Program-made: the position numbers and the translations under genes
Source: JBCCEV01 sp039030125
GTDB taxonomy: Bacteria; Pseudomonadota; Gammaproteobacteria; Ga0077536
Assembly (NCBI GenBank): GCA_039030125.1
Contig: JBCCEV010000111.1
Span: 1 to 14,687, forward strand
Reading direction: 5' to 3'
DNA length: 14,687 nucleotides
Notes under the pieces: model-generated
The model's database searches: none
The model's input: only the letters and a program-made list of their open reading frames with translations
Told to the model about the DNA's origin: nothing
Shown here: positions 1 to 6,878 of the stretch, piece by piece
How positions within the stretch are numbered: the stretch's first letter is position 1
Layout: every line of letters begins with the position of its first letter

Positions 1-311
1 GCGATTTTTCGTTAGCCAGATTGGTCCCGCAGCCGTCCGCCGCTCAAATGCGCGAAGGACGTGGCACCGGACACGTACGCCAAAATCACTTGCCCTAACG
101 CTGAGTTCGTTCGCGACGTCTTCGCCGATGGAAATCGACGAACGGGTTTGCGGTGTCTCTTTCGCCCGATCGTTAGCCCACGGCAAGGTGACTCTCAATA
201 TTTCCAAGCGGGTTAGCTGCGGCCAAGCGTTCGTGCTGATGTAAGTCGTGTGCGATCCGACAAGCCACTAAAGGCTCGAGAATTGGGCGCATTTCTCTAA
301 TGGTCCTGCGT
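1..311. other. Left-edge region without a supported gene
   Basis: No reading frame here has a recognisable product. One + strand frame is open from the left edge to about position 243 and a 71-codon - strand frame covers 173-388, but neither has a ribosome binding site, a family motif or a convincing composition. The right end of the stretch probably carries the promoter of the ZIP-like gene; TAAAAT at 311-316 is a possible -10 element, with no clear -35. The region could hold the degraded end of a gene lying further left, which cannot be judged from this window. Confidence 0.5.
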
Positions 312-334
312 AAAATGTTATCGTGTAACATTGT
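312..334. promoter_or_regulatory. Probable Zur (zinc uptake regulator) operator
   Basis: A 23-bp imperfect palindrome with perfect 7-bp arms AATGTTA (314-320) and TAACATT (326-332) around the spacer TCGTG. It fits closely, over its whole length, the gamma-proteobacterial Zur consensus (core ATGTTAT...ATAACAT) as I remember it. It lies 57 bp upstream of the ATG of the ZIP-like gene and overlaps or abuts a possible -10 element (TAAAAT, 311-316). That is the position expected of a repressor releasing transcription when zinc is scarce. Fur-family paralogues have related boxes, so Zur itself is inferred. Confidence 0.7.
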
Positions 335-391
335 AGTGGCCCGCGCCCCGATTGGGGTAGCCCTGCAATCTCCCTCAAAGCAGCGCATCTA

Positions 392-1147
392 ATGTCCGAA
401 GCCGTCATCGTAATGACCGTCACCACCGCCGCCTTTTTGGTCGGTCCGCTGGTCTGCGTAGCCTGTCTGAATGTGCCTGCTTTGCGTGAATGGATCGCCG
501 GCCTAACTTTTGTCTGTATCGGCGGGTTAGCGCTCTTCGTTGTCGGCTGGGAAGCAGTCGCGGCCGTTGGTCTTCCGGCTTTAGTCTTTTTGGTATTGGG
601 GCTCGCTTTACCCTGGTTGATGCATCAGCTAGGCGGTGTGCTTGGCGCGAATATCGCGGATGCTGCGATTGTGCTCGGGCTCGCGGTACACGTTTTCGTA
701 GAAAGCGCCGCTTTGGGCGCGACCATCGGGGGCGCCGGTTTGATCATGGCCGTACTCGTTCACCGTCTACCCGTTAGCTTTGCGGTTTTTTCGTTGGGAT
801 CTGTGCGTTTCGGGTGGCTTTCAGCGGCCGTTCTGATGCTCGCCTCAATCACCGGTTTTTCTTTTGGCAGCACCTTGACGAGTGTTCTCAGCGTGGCCGG
901 ACTTGCGTACCTACAGGCTTTTGTCGCGGGTTCGCTCCTACACGTGCTGACCGAACATCAGTTCGGTGGTTCTGCGCGACACAATCATAGCGGTGTGAGC
1001 ACGCTAAAGTTTGGTCCGGCGACGGTTACCGGCGCCGCCACCGGGTTGGTATTGGTGGCTCTGGCTGTGAGTCAAAGCCACGCTCACGAAAACGAAGTTC
1101 AGCTTAGCGATCAGCACCAAACAGCGTTAACCGACATGTTCCGATAG
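392..1147 (+). CDS. ZIP-like multi-pass membrane protein, probably zinc-related
   Basis: The 251-residue protein is almost entirely hydrophobic, with about eight membrane segments and no soluble domain. Its layout recalls the ZIP (Zrt/Irt-like) metal transporter family. H100-V-F-V-E104-S falls where ZIP TM4 has HNxx(E/D)G, H124-R-L-P-V falls where TM5 has HExPE/H, and AGSLLHVLTEH (179-189) resembles the last helices. The TM4 Asn and TM5 Glu metal ligands are replaced (Val101, Arg125), so transport chemistry may differ. Histidine-rich stretches near 189-199 and 228-242 (HNHS, SHAHE, DQHQ) could bind metal. The ATG at 392 lacks a clear Shine-Dalgarno sequence; no better start exists. The Zur-like box upstream supports zinc-responsive expression. 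The gene is monocistronic, followed by 160 bp of non-coding DNA. ZIP assignment is tentative; membrane location is certain. Confidence 0.6.
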   Translation: MSEAVIVMTVTTAAFLVGPLVCVACLNVPALREWIAGLTFVCIGGLALFVVGWEAVAAVGLPALVFLVLGLALPWLMHQLGGVLGANIADAAIVLGLAVHVFVESAALGATIGGAGLIMAVLVHRLPVSFAVFSLGSVRFGWLSAAVLMLASITGFSFGSTLTSVLSVAGLAYLQAFVAGSLLHVLTEHQFGGSARHNHSGVSTLKFGPATVTGAATGLVLVALAVSQSHAHENEVQLSDQHQTALTDMFR

Positions 1148-1265
1148 CCACCTCCTGGGACTGGGCGAAACATACACCGATTATTTCCATACGCTTGGTT
1201 CCCCACGTGCCTTTGCGTGGAGGCGGCTGCACACGGCGGTTCCGAATTTCATTATCAACAAACCT

Positions 1266-1279
1266 TATAATCGCGGCCC
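1266..1279 (+). promoter_or_regulatory. Candidate -10 region of the GST gene
   Basis: A perfect TATAAT (1266-1271) followed by the G+C-rich CGCGGCCC lies 36 nt before the GST start codon. No good -35 hexamer is seen at 16-18 nt upstream. The 13-nt string ATAATCGCGGCCC recurs at 10146-10158, again 35 nt before a start codon. The rest of the 1148-1307 gap has nothing else I can name beyond a weak hairpin at 1203-1220. Confidence 0.4.
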
Positions 1280-1307
1280 GCAAATTCGGAGCTTTAGAGG
1301 TCGACGC

Positions 1308-1958
1308 ATGAAATTACTCAATTCGTTTGGTCCCAATCCGCGCATCGTGCGCATGTTTTGCGGCGCCAAGGGTATTGCCTTGGATGCCGAGGAACACGAT
1401 TTAATGGGCGGCGAAAATCGCCAAGAGAGTTATCTTTCCAAGAACCCTGGCGGCCAGATGCCGGCCCTTGAGCTTGATGACGGCACTGTGTTCGGTGAAA
1501 CGGTAACGATTTGTGAGTACTTGGAGGAGAAAAACCCCGCTCCTGCTTTAATCGGAACAAGCGCCGAGGCGCGCGCGAATACCCGTATGTGGATCCGCCG
1601 GGTCGAGCTCAATATCACCGAGCACATGTATAACGGCTTCCGTTTCGCCGAAGGTATCGATATGTTCCGCGATCGGCTCTACTGCATCCCCGAAGCGGCC
1701 GGGGAATTCAAGGCCAAGGCCCGCTACGGTCGCGAATGGCTTAATGGTCTTATCGAAGGTCGTGACTACATTGCCGGTAGTGAATTTTCACTTGCCGATA
1801 TCGTGCTCTATTGCTGCATCGATTTTTGTAAGGACGTGGCACAGCCTGTAGACACCGATCTGGCTAGCATTAACGCTTGGTTCAACCGGATAGACGCGAT
1901 GGATTGCGCCAAGTCCAGCCTTCATGCGGCATCGGAAAAGGTCAAGATGGCGGGTTAG
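1308..1958 (+). CDS. Glutathione S-transferase family protein
   Basis: A 216-residue cytosolic GST-fold protein. The N-terminal thioredoxin-like domain (1-75) has S6 in the position often used to activate glutathione, the cis-proline in Q50-M51-P52, and E64-T65 where most members have the Glu-Ser pair gripping the gamma-glutamyl group. The alpha-helical C-terminal domain (about 85-205) carries the N-capping box S161-L-A-D164 at the start of the buried helix. Length is normal for the family. The ATG is preceded by GAGG with a 7-nt spacer, a good ribosome binding site. It conjugates or isomerises electrophilic compounds with glutathione, or acts as a dehalogenase or peroxidase; the substrate cannot be deduced. 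It faces the SDR gene across a 61-bp gap. A role in detoxifying intermediates of the neighbouring catabolic operons is possible but is only inference. Confidence 0.9.
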   Translation: MKLLNSFGPNPRIVRMFCGAKGIALDAEEHDLMGGENRQESYLSKNPGGQMPALELDDGTVFGETVTICEYLEEKNPAPALIGTSAEARANTRMWIRRVELNITEHMYNGFRFAEGIDMFRDRLYCIPEAAGEFKAKARYGREWLNGLIEGRDYIAGSEFSLADIVLYCCIDFCKDVAQPVDTDLASINAWFNRIDAMDCAKSSLHAASEKVKMAG

Positions 1959-2019
1959 AAAACCGAGGCAGAGCCCTTTCCCCGGCACCGACGCAAAAGA
2001 AAACCGGGCCCGAAACCAC

Positions 2020-2763
2020 TCATGTCATATACAAACCGCCGTTGACGTGCAGCGTTTGTCCGGTGATGTAAGCCGCACCATCGGACATCAGGAACGCGAC
2101 GGTTTCGGCGATCTCAACCGGCGCCCCTAGGCGATTCATCGGGATTTTGTCGCGCCAATTTTCGCGCTCTTCGGGCGTGAAGGTTGGCTCCAGGCGCTCG
2201 TGCCAAATGAGTCCGGGTGCGATGACATTCGCTGTGACACCGCTGGTCGCCAAGTCCATTGCCAGTGAGTGGGTGTAACCAACGATGCCGGCCTTCGCCG
2301 CGGAATAGGGCGCCATACCAGCATCCGGGATATAGGCTGCGAGCGAGGCAAAGTTCACGATACGGCCGAATTGCCGTTCGCGCATGTCGCCGCAAAACGT
2401 TCGTGTCAGATGATAGGTGCCGTACAGATTGACCTGCACGACCCGATCGAAAGCTTGGGGTTCCATTTCCCAGGGTGGTGCTATCGTCGCGATCCCGGCA
2501 TTGTTGATGAGATACGCAATTTCCACCCCGCGCTCATCGAGTCGGGATTTCAGGGCATCCACTTCGCCTAAATTTCTAACATCGAAGGCTTCAAAGGTCA
2601 GATGCGCGAGTTCATCTTGCGAAAACTCGGCAAGCCACGGCTCCGCGTCTGCCGCACGCCGGTCGCAGGCGACGATGTCATAACCTCGCGTCAGCAAGGT
2701 GCGCGTGATTTGCGTCCCCAGCCCGCCTAGCGCTCCAGTTAACAGCACATGTCCCTCTGACAT
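2020..2763 (-). CDS. Short-chain dehydrogenase/reductase (classical SDR, probably NAD-dependent)
   Basis: A 247-residue classical SDR. The cofactor motif is T9-G-A-L-G-G-L-G16, D34 at the end of the second strand favours NAD(H) over NADP(H), D61-V62 contacts adenine and NNAG is at 87-90. The catalytic tetrad is N112, S140, Y153 and K157 (YSAAK), and the C-terminal VNGG closes the Rossmann fold. I chose the ATG at 2761-2763 because GAAGGAG lies 5 nt upstream; a GTG two codons earlier would sit inside that ribosome binding site. It oxidises or reduces an alcohol/ketone pair in the cytosol; family similarity to acetoacetyl-CoA or 3-oxoacyl reductases does not fix the substrate. It is divergent from the amidase operon and may share regulation with it through the intervening repeat-bearing region. 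Confidence 0.93.
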   Translation of the reverse strand: MSEGHVLLTGALGGLGTQITRTLLTRGYDIVACDRRAADAEPWLAEFSQDELAHLTFEAFDVRNLGEVDALKSRLDERGVEIAYLINNAGIATIAPPWEMEPQAFDRVVQVNLYGTYHLTRTFCGDMRERQFGRIVNFASLAAYIPDAGMAPYSAAKAGIVGYTHSLAMDLATSGVTANVIAPGLIWHERLEPTFTPEERENWRDKIPMNRLGAPVEIAETVAFLMSDGAAYITGQTLHVNGGLYMT

Positions 2764-2797
2764 GATCACTCCTTCGGTCTTCGAATTTCGTTAGCTT

Positions 2798-2902
2798 AGC
2801 AAAAAGGGGTCGAAGCCCTTTTTCTGGTCACGGCACGGTCAATCGCATGAACGCGTTTTAGCTTCATGAGCCGATTAAAAATGGCTCTAACCCCTTTTTG
2901 CT
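2798..2902. repeat. REPIN/MITE-like inverted repeat element
   Basis: A 13-bp perfect inverted repeat bounds 105 bp: AGCAAAAAGGGGT (2798-2810) and ACCCCTTTTTGCT (2890-2902). Each end is part of a 23-nt imperfect palindrome (2801-2823 and 2877-2899) beginning AAAAAGGGGT and ending in GCC plus T-rich sequence when read outside-in; the two match at 19 of 23 positions. The centre is also palindromic: AATCGCATGAA (2841-2851) against TTCATG (2863-2868) and CGATT (2872-2876), with a 3-nt bulge. The whole element can fold into a long cruciform, the architecture of a REPIN (two REP units head to head) or a small MITE. It fills most of the 180 bp between the SDR and amidase starts. Genome-wide copy number is needed to prove mobility. 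Confidence 0.7.
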
Positions 2903-2910
2903 GTTATATC
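2902..2910 (+). promoter_or_regulatory. Candidate extended -10 of the amidase operon
   Basis: TG at 2902-2903, one base, then TATATC (2905-2910) gives an extended -10-like element ending 33 nt before the amidase ATG. No convincing -35 is present; the stretch at the right distance belongs to the palindromic repeat, so the element may influence this promoter. Weak evidence, given mainly because the repeat leaves little other room for a promoter. Confidence 0.3.
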
Positions 2911-2943
2911 TGCTTTTCCACTTAGTTCTATCCGAGGGATGTC

Positions 2944-4371
2944 ATGAAGAAAGCCGAGCTCGATCTCTGTTATCTCACCGCCACTGAGGCACTGGAAAAA
3001 TTCAAATCACGGGAGCTCTCTCCGGTTGAGTTAACCAACGCTTTAATTAAGCGCTGTGAGGAAATTGGGCCGAAGGTTAACGCAATGACCTACACGTTCT
3101 TCGACGAAGCGCGGAAGGCTGCGCGCGCCGCGGAAAAGAAATACAAGCAATCCAAAGGTGCGCGCCCAAAACCGCTGGAAGGGATCCCGATCGCAATTAA
3201 GGATTTTCATTCCATCAAAGGCCGCATTACTACCTACGGCTCGAAAGCGTTTGAAGGACACAAGCCTGACAATACTGCGCCGACCGTTGATCGCCTGCTA
3301 AAGGCAGGCAGTATTTTGTTAGGCCGTACGACAACGCCGGAGTTCGCGCATTCAGGGATCACCCAGAGTCCGTTGTGGGGGATCACGCGCAACCCTTGGA
3401 ATTTGAACTGTACTCCCGGTGGCTCCTCTGGTGGTGCCGGGGCTTCGATTGCGGGCGGCATGGTGACGATCAGTGATGGCACCGACGGCGGTGGTTCGTG
3501 CCGCATGCCGGCGGCGTTCAGCGGTTGCGTTGGTTATAAACCGCCGTTTGGGCGCAACCCCAGTGATAATGAACATCCGTTAGAGACATTATTGGTGCAC
3601 GGGCCCATCACCCGCAGCGTAGGCGACGCGGCGTTGATGCAGAACGTCATGAGTGGCTACCACCCCTCCGATCAGGCGTCGCTGAAAGAGGACTACACGC
3701 TGCCGTTGGAATTTGAATCCATCCGCGGCATGAAGATCGCGTACTCAATGGATCTGAATATCTTTGAGATCGCGCCCGACGTTGAGAAAAACACGCTCGA
3801 TACGATCAAGGCGCTCCGGCGCATGGGCGCCAAGGTCGAAGAAGTCGATCTCGGCTGGGATTGGGGTATGTACGACGCCTGGTATACGCGTTGGGAAGGT
3901 GCCTTTGCCGGGTTGATCGGTGAGTTGTTACCGCGCTGGCGTTTTGAGATGACGCCATTTTGTTTGGAGATTGCGTCCCGAGGCATGGAGCATTCAGCCG
4001 CCCGTTTTTACCGCACCAACGCGGGTCGCCAGGAGCAATGGAATAAACTGGAACCGGTGCTAAAAAAATACGACGCGTTGCTGTGTCCAACGGTTGCCTG
4101 TTCATCGTTACCCGTAACCCATGATGATGGCGGCGATGACTTTGAGATCAACGGCAAGAAGATGGGCAACTATCTCGGTTACTCAATGACCTGGCCGTTC
4201 AACAACATGAACTGGTGCCCGGTTTTAAGTGTGCCGAGCGGTTTCGGTGACAAACATATGCCGACCGGGATCCAGATCTGCGGGCGTACCTTTGACGACC
4301 ATACGGTGTTCAAGATTGCCGCGGCGATTGAGCGCGCGCGCCCATGGATACAGGAGCGACCAAAAATCTAA
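2944..4371 (+). CDS. Amidase-signature family amidohydrolase
   Basis: A 475-residue enzyme of the amidase-signature family, which cleaves carboxamide C-N bonds with a Ser-cisSer-Lys triad. K86 (in PIAIKD), S161 (in GGSSGG) and S185 (in DGGGSCR) have spacings of 75 and 24 residues, exactly those of fatty acid amide hydrolase and GatA. The serine- and glycine-rich signature runs from about 146 to 200, followed by YKPPFGR. It is not likely to be GatA, because gatB/gatC are absent and the next genes encode redox proteins. The ATG follows GAGGGA at good spacing. It begins a + strand operon: the flavoprotein start lies 28 nt past its stop, then comes the 2Fe-2S gene. Context suggests it hydrolyses an amide, lactam-derived amide or carbamoyl intermediate in a catabolic route; the actual substrate is unknown. 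No signal peptide is seen, so it is probably cytosolic. Confidence 0.92.
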   Translation: MKKAELDLCYLTATEALEKFKSRELSPVELTNALIKRCEEIGPKVNAMTYTFFDEARKAARAAEKKYKQSKGARPKPLEGIPIAIKDFHSIKGRITTYGSKAFEGHKPDNTAPTVDRLLKAGSILLGRTTTPEFAHSGITQSPLWGITRNPWNLNCTPGGSSGGAGASIAGGMVTISDGTDGGGSCRMPAAFSGCVGYKPPFGRNPSDNEHPLETLLVHGPITRSVGDAALMQNVMSGYHPSDQASLKEDYTLPLEFESIRGMKIAYSMDLNIFEIAPDVEKNTLDTIKALRRMGAKVEEVDLGWDWGMYDAWYTRWEGAFAGLIGELLPRWRFEMTPFCLEIASRGMEHSAARFYRTNAGRQEQWNKLEPVLKKYDALLCPTVACSSLPVTHDDGGDDFEINGKKMGNYLGYSMTWPFNNMNWCPVLSVPSGFGDKHMPTGIQICGRTFDDHTVFKIAAAIERARPWIQERPKI

Positions 4372-4399
4372 AGCCGCCGCCACCCGCGGTCGTAAAGAT

Positions 4400-6073
4400 T
4401 TGGAGATTCAACGCTTAAAGGCGGACGTACTGGTGATTGGCGCCGGCGGCGCGGGCATGTACGCGGCGCTGTCGGCGGCCAAAGCTGGCGCCCGCCAGGT
4501 AATCTTGCTCGATAAAAATATGATCGGCCGCGGCGGTGCGACCATCATGGCGCAGATGACCGTGGCCGCCGCACTTAGTGAAGCAGAGCCCGACGAATGG
4601 GAGTGGCACCTCGCTGACACACTCGAAGCGGGTCGCGGCCTGTGCGATCCAAAGCTTGCTGCGCTCTTGTGCCGCGAAGGTCCGGTGCGTATGCGCGAAA
4701 TGGACGAGTGGGGCGTGGGTTGGGCGCGCGAGGGGGACAGCATCGCGCAAGTGATGGCGCCCGGGCATGGCGTTAAGCGTTGCTGCTACGTTGATTTTTT
4801 GAGTACCGGCCCGGCTGTCTCGCAAACGCTACGCAATCGGGTGAGTCGGTCTAAAGAGATCCGGCGCGTGAGCAATCTCACGATCACTGAACTGCTGATT
4901 AACGATGAGCGATGTTGCGGTGCGTTCGGTTATGACGTGTCGAGCGGCGTCGCGGTTTCGATTGAGGCCGGGGCGACGATCATCGCAACCGGCGGCTTAA
5001 CGAAACTCTACGCGCGCAATAGCGCATCGACCAATATGGCTGGAGAGGGTTATGCGTTGGCCCTCAATGCTGGCGCCGAATTGATTGATATGGAATTTGT
5101 GCAGTTCTTTCCGATCGGTCATTTAGCCCCGCGACTGGTCGGCATGGATCCAATTATGTGGGATCCGTTTCGCTATAAGCTTGGCGGCCTGCTGCTCAAT
5201 GGTGAGCACGAAGAATTCGTGCATCGTTATGCGGATGCCGATGAAGGAAACTACAAGATCACGCGCGATCAGGCGACGTTCGCCATCCTCTCCGAAGTCG
5301 CGGCCGGTCGGGGCTCGCCGCACGGCGGGGCGTACTTGTCTTTCGCGCATCTGAGTGAAGACCGCCTCCGCGAAGCTTTCGGCCCTGTCATCGATAGACT
5401 CGCTGACAACGGTATCGACCTAACCAGTACCGCCGTCGAGGTATCGCCCATCGCGCACTACCACATGGGTGGCATTCGCGTGAACGAGAAAATGCAAAGC
5501 ACAATCGCAGGCCTTTATGCGGCGGGCGAGGCGGTTGGTGGGGCCAATGGTGCGAATCGTTTATCCGGCAATGCGATCACCGAAGCTTTGGTGTTCGGTG
5601 ATGTTGCTGGTCGTGAAGCGGCCCTTGAGGGCGCTAATGCCGCGACCGCCGTACCTTCATCGGCCGAGGTTTGGGCCGCTGATCGTTTGAGCTCGATGGT
5701 CGCTGCAAGCGACGAATCGCCTGATCAGCAGTTCAATCGCTTGCAGGGTCTGATGTGGGATTCCGTGGGGCCGTTTCGCGATGCTAAGGGTCTCGAGTTC
5801 GCCCGCGACCAAATTGACGGATGGGGCGTATCGGAGGAACGCCAAGGACAAGTGACGATCTTGCCTTTCGATATGAACCTCGCGAGCCGCTTGGAGTTGA
5901 GGGCGGCTTTGACGAGTGCGAAAGCGGTGATTGCGTCCGCGCTCGCTCGTGAAGAAAGTCGTGGCGCGCACCAGCGGCGCGACTTTCAAGAAATGAACGA
6001 TGAAGCTTGGCATTGTTCGCAACGCATTAAGTTACACGAGGGCACGCTCGTGACTGATAAAGTGCGGCGATGA
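4400..6073 (+). CDS. FAD-dependent fumarate reductase/succinate dehydrogenase-like flavoprotein
   Basis: About 557 residues of the FRD/SDH flavoprotein superfamily. The FAD site is V-I-G-A-G-G-A-G (12-19) with D38 ending the second strand; a second FAD region is AAGEAVGG...GANRLSGN (374-391). Against E. coli FrdA, the catalytic Arg (R289 in TRD), His (H353 in AHYHMGG) and Arg (R387 in ANRL) are kept. QFHPTG has become QFFPIG (F237 for the substrate His), the Thr-Glu pair is lost, and the FAD-linking His is replaced (A47 in RGGATIM), so FAD is probably non-covalent. Succinate or fumarate is therefore an unlikely substrate. No ATG or GTG precedes the FAD strand except far inside the amidase gene, so I chose TTG at 4400. 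Its stop overlaps the 2Fe-2S gene in ATGA, pointing to a two-subunit complex. Confidence 0.85.
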   Translation: MEIQRLKADVLVIGAGGAGMYAALSAAKAGARQVILLDKNMIGRGGATIMAQMTVAAALSEAEPDEWEWHLADTLEAGRGLCDPKLAALLCREGPVRMREMDEWGVGWAREGDSIAQVMAPGHGVKRCCYVDFLSTGPAVSQTLRNRVSRSKEIRRVSNLTITELLINDERCCGAFGYDVSSGVAVSIEAGATIIATGGLTKLYARNSASTNMAGEGYALALNAGAELIDMEFVQFFPIGHLAPRLVGMDPIMWDPFRYKLGGLLLNGEHEEFVHRYADADEGNYKITRDQATFAILSEVAAGRGSPHGGAYLSFAHLSEDRLREAFGPVIDRLADNGIDLTSTAVEVSPIAHYHMGGIRVNEKMQSTIAGLYAAGEAVGGANGANRLSGNAITEALVFGDVAGREAALEGANAATAVPSSAEVWAADRLSSMVAASDESPDQQFNRLQGLMWDSVGPFRDAKGLEFARDQIDGWGVSEERQGQVTILPFDMNLASRLELRAALTSAKAVIASALAREESRGAHQRRDFQEMNDEAWHCSQRIKLHEGTLVTDKVRR

Positions 6074-6417
6074 TTGACAGCCAGCGCATTGCCACCTTGG
6101 AGATTGTTCGCGGCTCCGAAGAATTGGGCCTTGAAACCGTGGCTTACGAGCTTCCGTTTGAAGACGGCGCATCGATCCTGGATGGTTTGATGTGGTTGAA
6201 AACACATCGCGAACCGAGCCTGGCCTTTCGTTTTAGTTGCATCAATGCGAATGTCTGTCGCGAGTGCACCATGGTGATCGACGGCGAGACGACTTACGCG
6301 TGTACCGCGCGCTTACGTCCGGGTGTGACGAAGCTCGAACCCCTACCAAATAGACGTCACATCCGCGACTTGGTCACTGAAACCGTGCCGCGACGCGAAA
6401 GGCTGATCGACGACTAG
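6070..6417 (+). CDS. Stand-alone 2Fe-2S protein resembling the SdhB/FrdB N-terminal domain
   Basis: A 115-residue protein matching only the plant-ferredoxin-like half of succinate dehydrogenase/fumarate reductase iron-sulphur subunits: ASILDGLMWLK (34-44), LAFRFSC (51-57), the cluster cysteines C57, C63, C66 and C78, then PLP and HIRDLV (91-102). The C-terminal domain with the 4Fe-4S and 3Fe-4S clusters is absent and the reading frame ends cleanly. Cluster spacing is C-x5-C-x2-C-x11-C, one residue longer in the first loop than the usual C-x4-C. Translation is coupled to the flavoprotein (ATGA overlap), so it probably carries electrons from that FAD to an unidentified acceptor. The stop shares a CTAG with the stop of the opposing Mo-hydroxylase small subunit. 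Confidence 0.85.
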   Translation: MIDSQRIATLEIVRGSEELGLETVAYELPFEDGASILDGLMWLKTHREPSLAFRFSCINANVCRECTMVIDGETTYACTARLRPGVTKLEPLPNRRHIRDLVTETVPRRERLIDD

Positions 6418-6878
6418 GAATTCGCGTCGAGCACGCGTCTAACGGCGCGAACGATGCCTAGGTAGCCCGTGCAACGGCACCAATTACCGGCGAGCGCTTC
6501 CCGTAGTTGTTGGTCGTCACACGCCCGCCGGCGCCGCACGAGGTCTCGCGCGGTCATCAACATCCCCGGCGAACAGAACCCGCATTGCAGCGCATGTTCA
6601 GATTTAAACGCATCGCGCAACGACTGCATGGTGTCATCGTCCTCCATGCCTTCAATGGTTTCGACCATCGCGCCTTGGCAACTCACCGCGAGCGTCAAAC
6701 AGCTTCTCACCGGCTCACCGTTCAACAGCACGGTGCACGCGCCACAATGGCCATGTTCGCAACCTAAGTGTGTGCCGGTGAGGCGTTGTTGCTCGCGCAG
6801 AAAGTCAGCCAGATGAGTGCGGGGTTCAACCGTAGCGGAAACCTCAGCGCCATTGATTTTCAGATTGATCGTGCTCAT
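6414..6878 (-). CDS. Molybdenum hydroxylase small subunit, two 2Fe-2S clusters (CoxS-type)
   Basis: A 154-residue iron-sulphur subunit of the xanthine dehydrogenase/CO dehydrogenase family. The N-terminal ferredoxin-like domain has C40, C45, C48 and C60; the four-helix C-terminal domain has C99, C102, C134 and C136 (CGFC...CRC), ligating the cluster near molybdopterin. All eight ligands are present and the length is typical. I chose the ATG at 6876-6878, which overlaps the FAD-subunit stop in ATGA; a start 15 codons further upstream would add an arginine-rich stretch unlike the family. It is the last gene of the large-medium-small operon and passes electrons from the Mo centre to FAD. Its stop codon overlaps that of the convergent 2Fe-2S gene. 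Confidence 0.93.
   Translation of the reverse strand: MSTINLKINGAEVSATVEPRTHLADFLREQQRLTGTHLGCEHGHCGACTVLLNGEPVRSCLTLAVSCQGAMVETIEGMEDDDTMQSLRDAFKSEHALQCGFCSPGMLMTARDLVRRRRACDDQQLREALAGNWCRCTGYLGIVRAVRRVLDANS

Noticed and set aside
173..388. 71-codon - strand reading frame upstream of the ZIP-like gene
   Set aside because: No ribosome binding site, no recognisable motif, Arg/Ala-rich chance-like composition, and it runs across the Zur-like operator.
1203..1220. Hairpin CCACG...CGTGG after the ZIP-like gene as a terminator
   Set aside because: Only a five or six base-pair stem and no T-tract follows.
4229..4399. Upstream ATG-started extension of the flavoprotein frame
   Set aside because: It would overlap the amidase gene by 143 nt and adds an Arg/Ser-rich stretch before the FAD strand that is unlike the family; TTG at 4400 is the simpler start.
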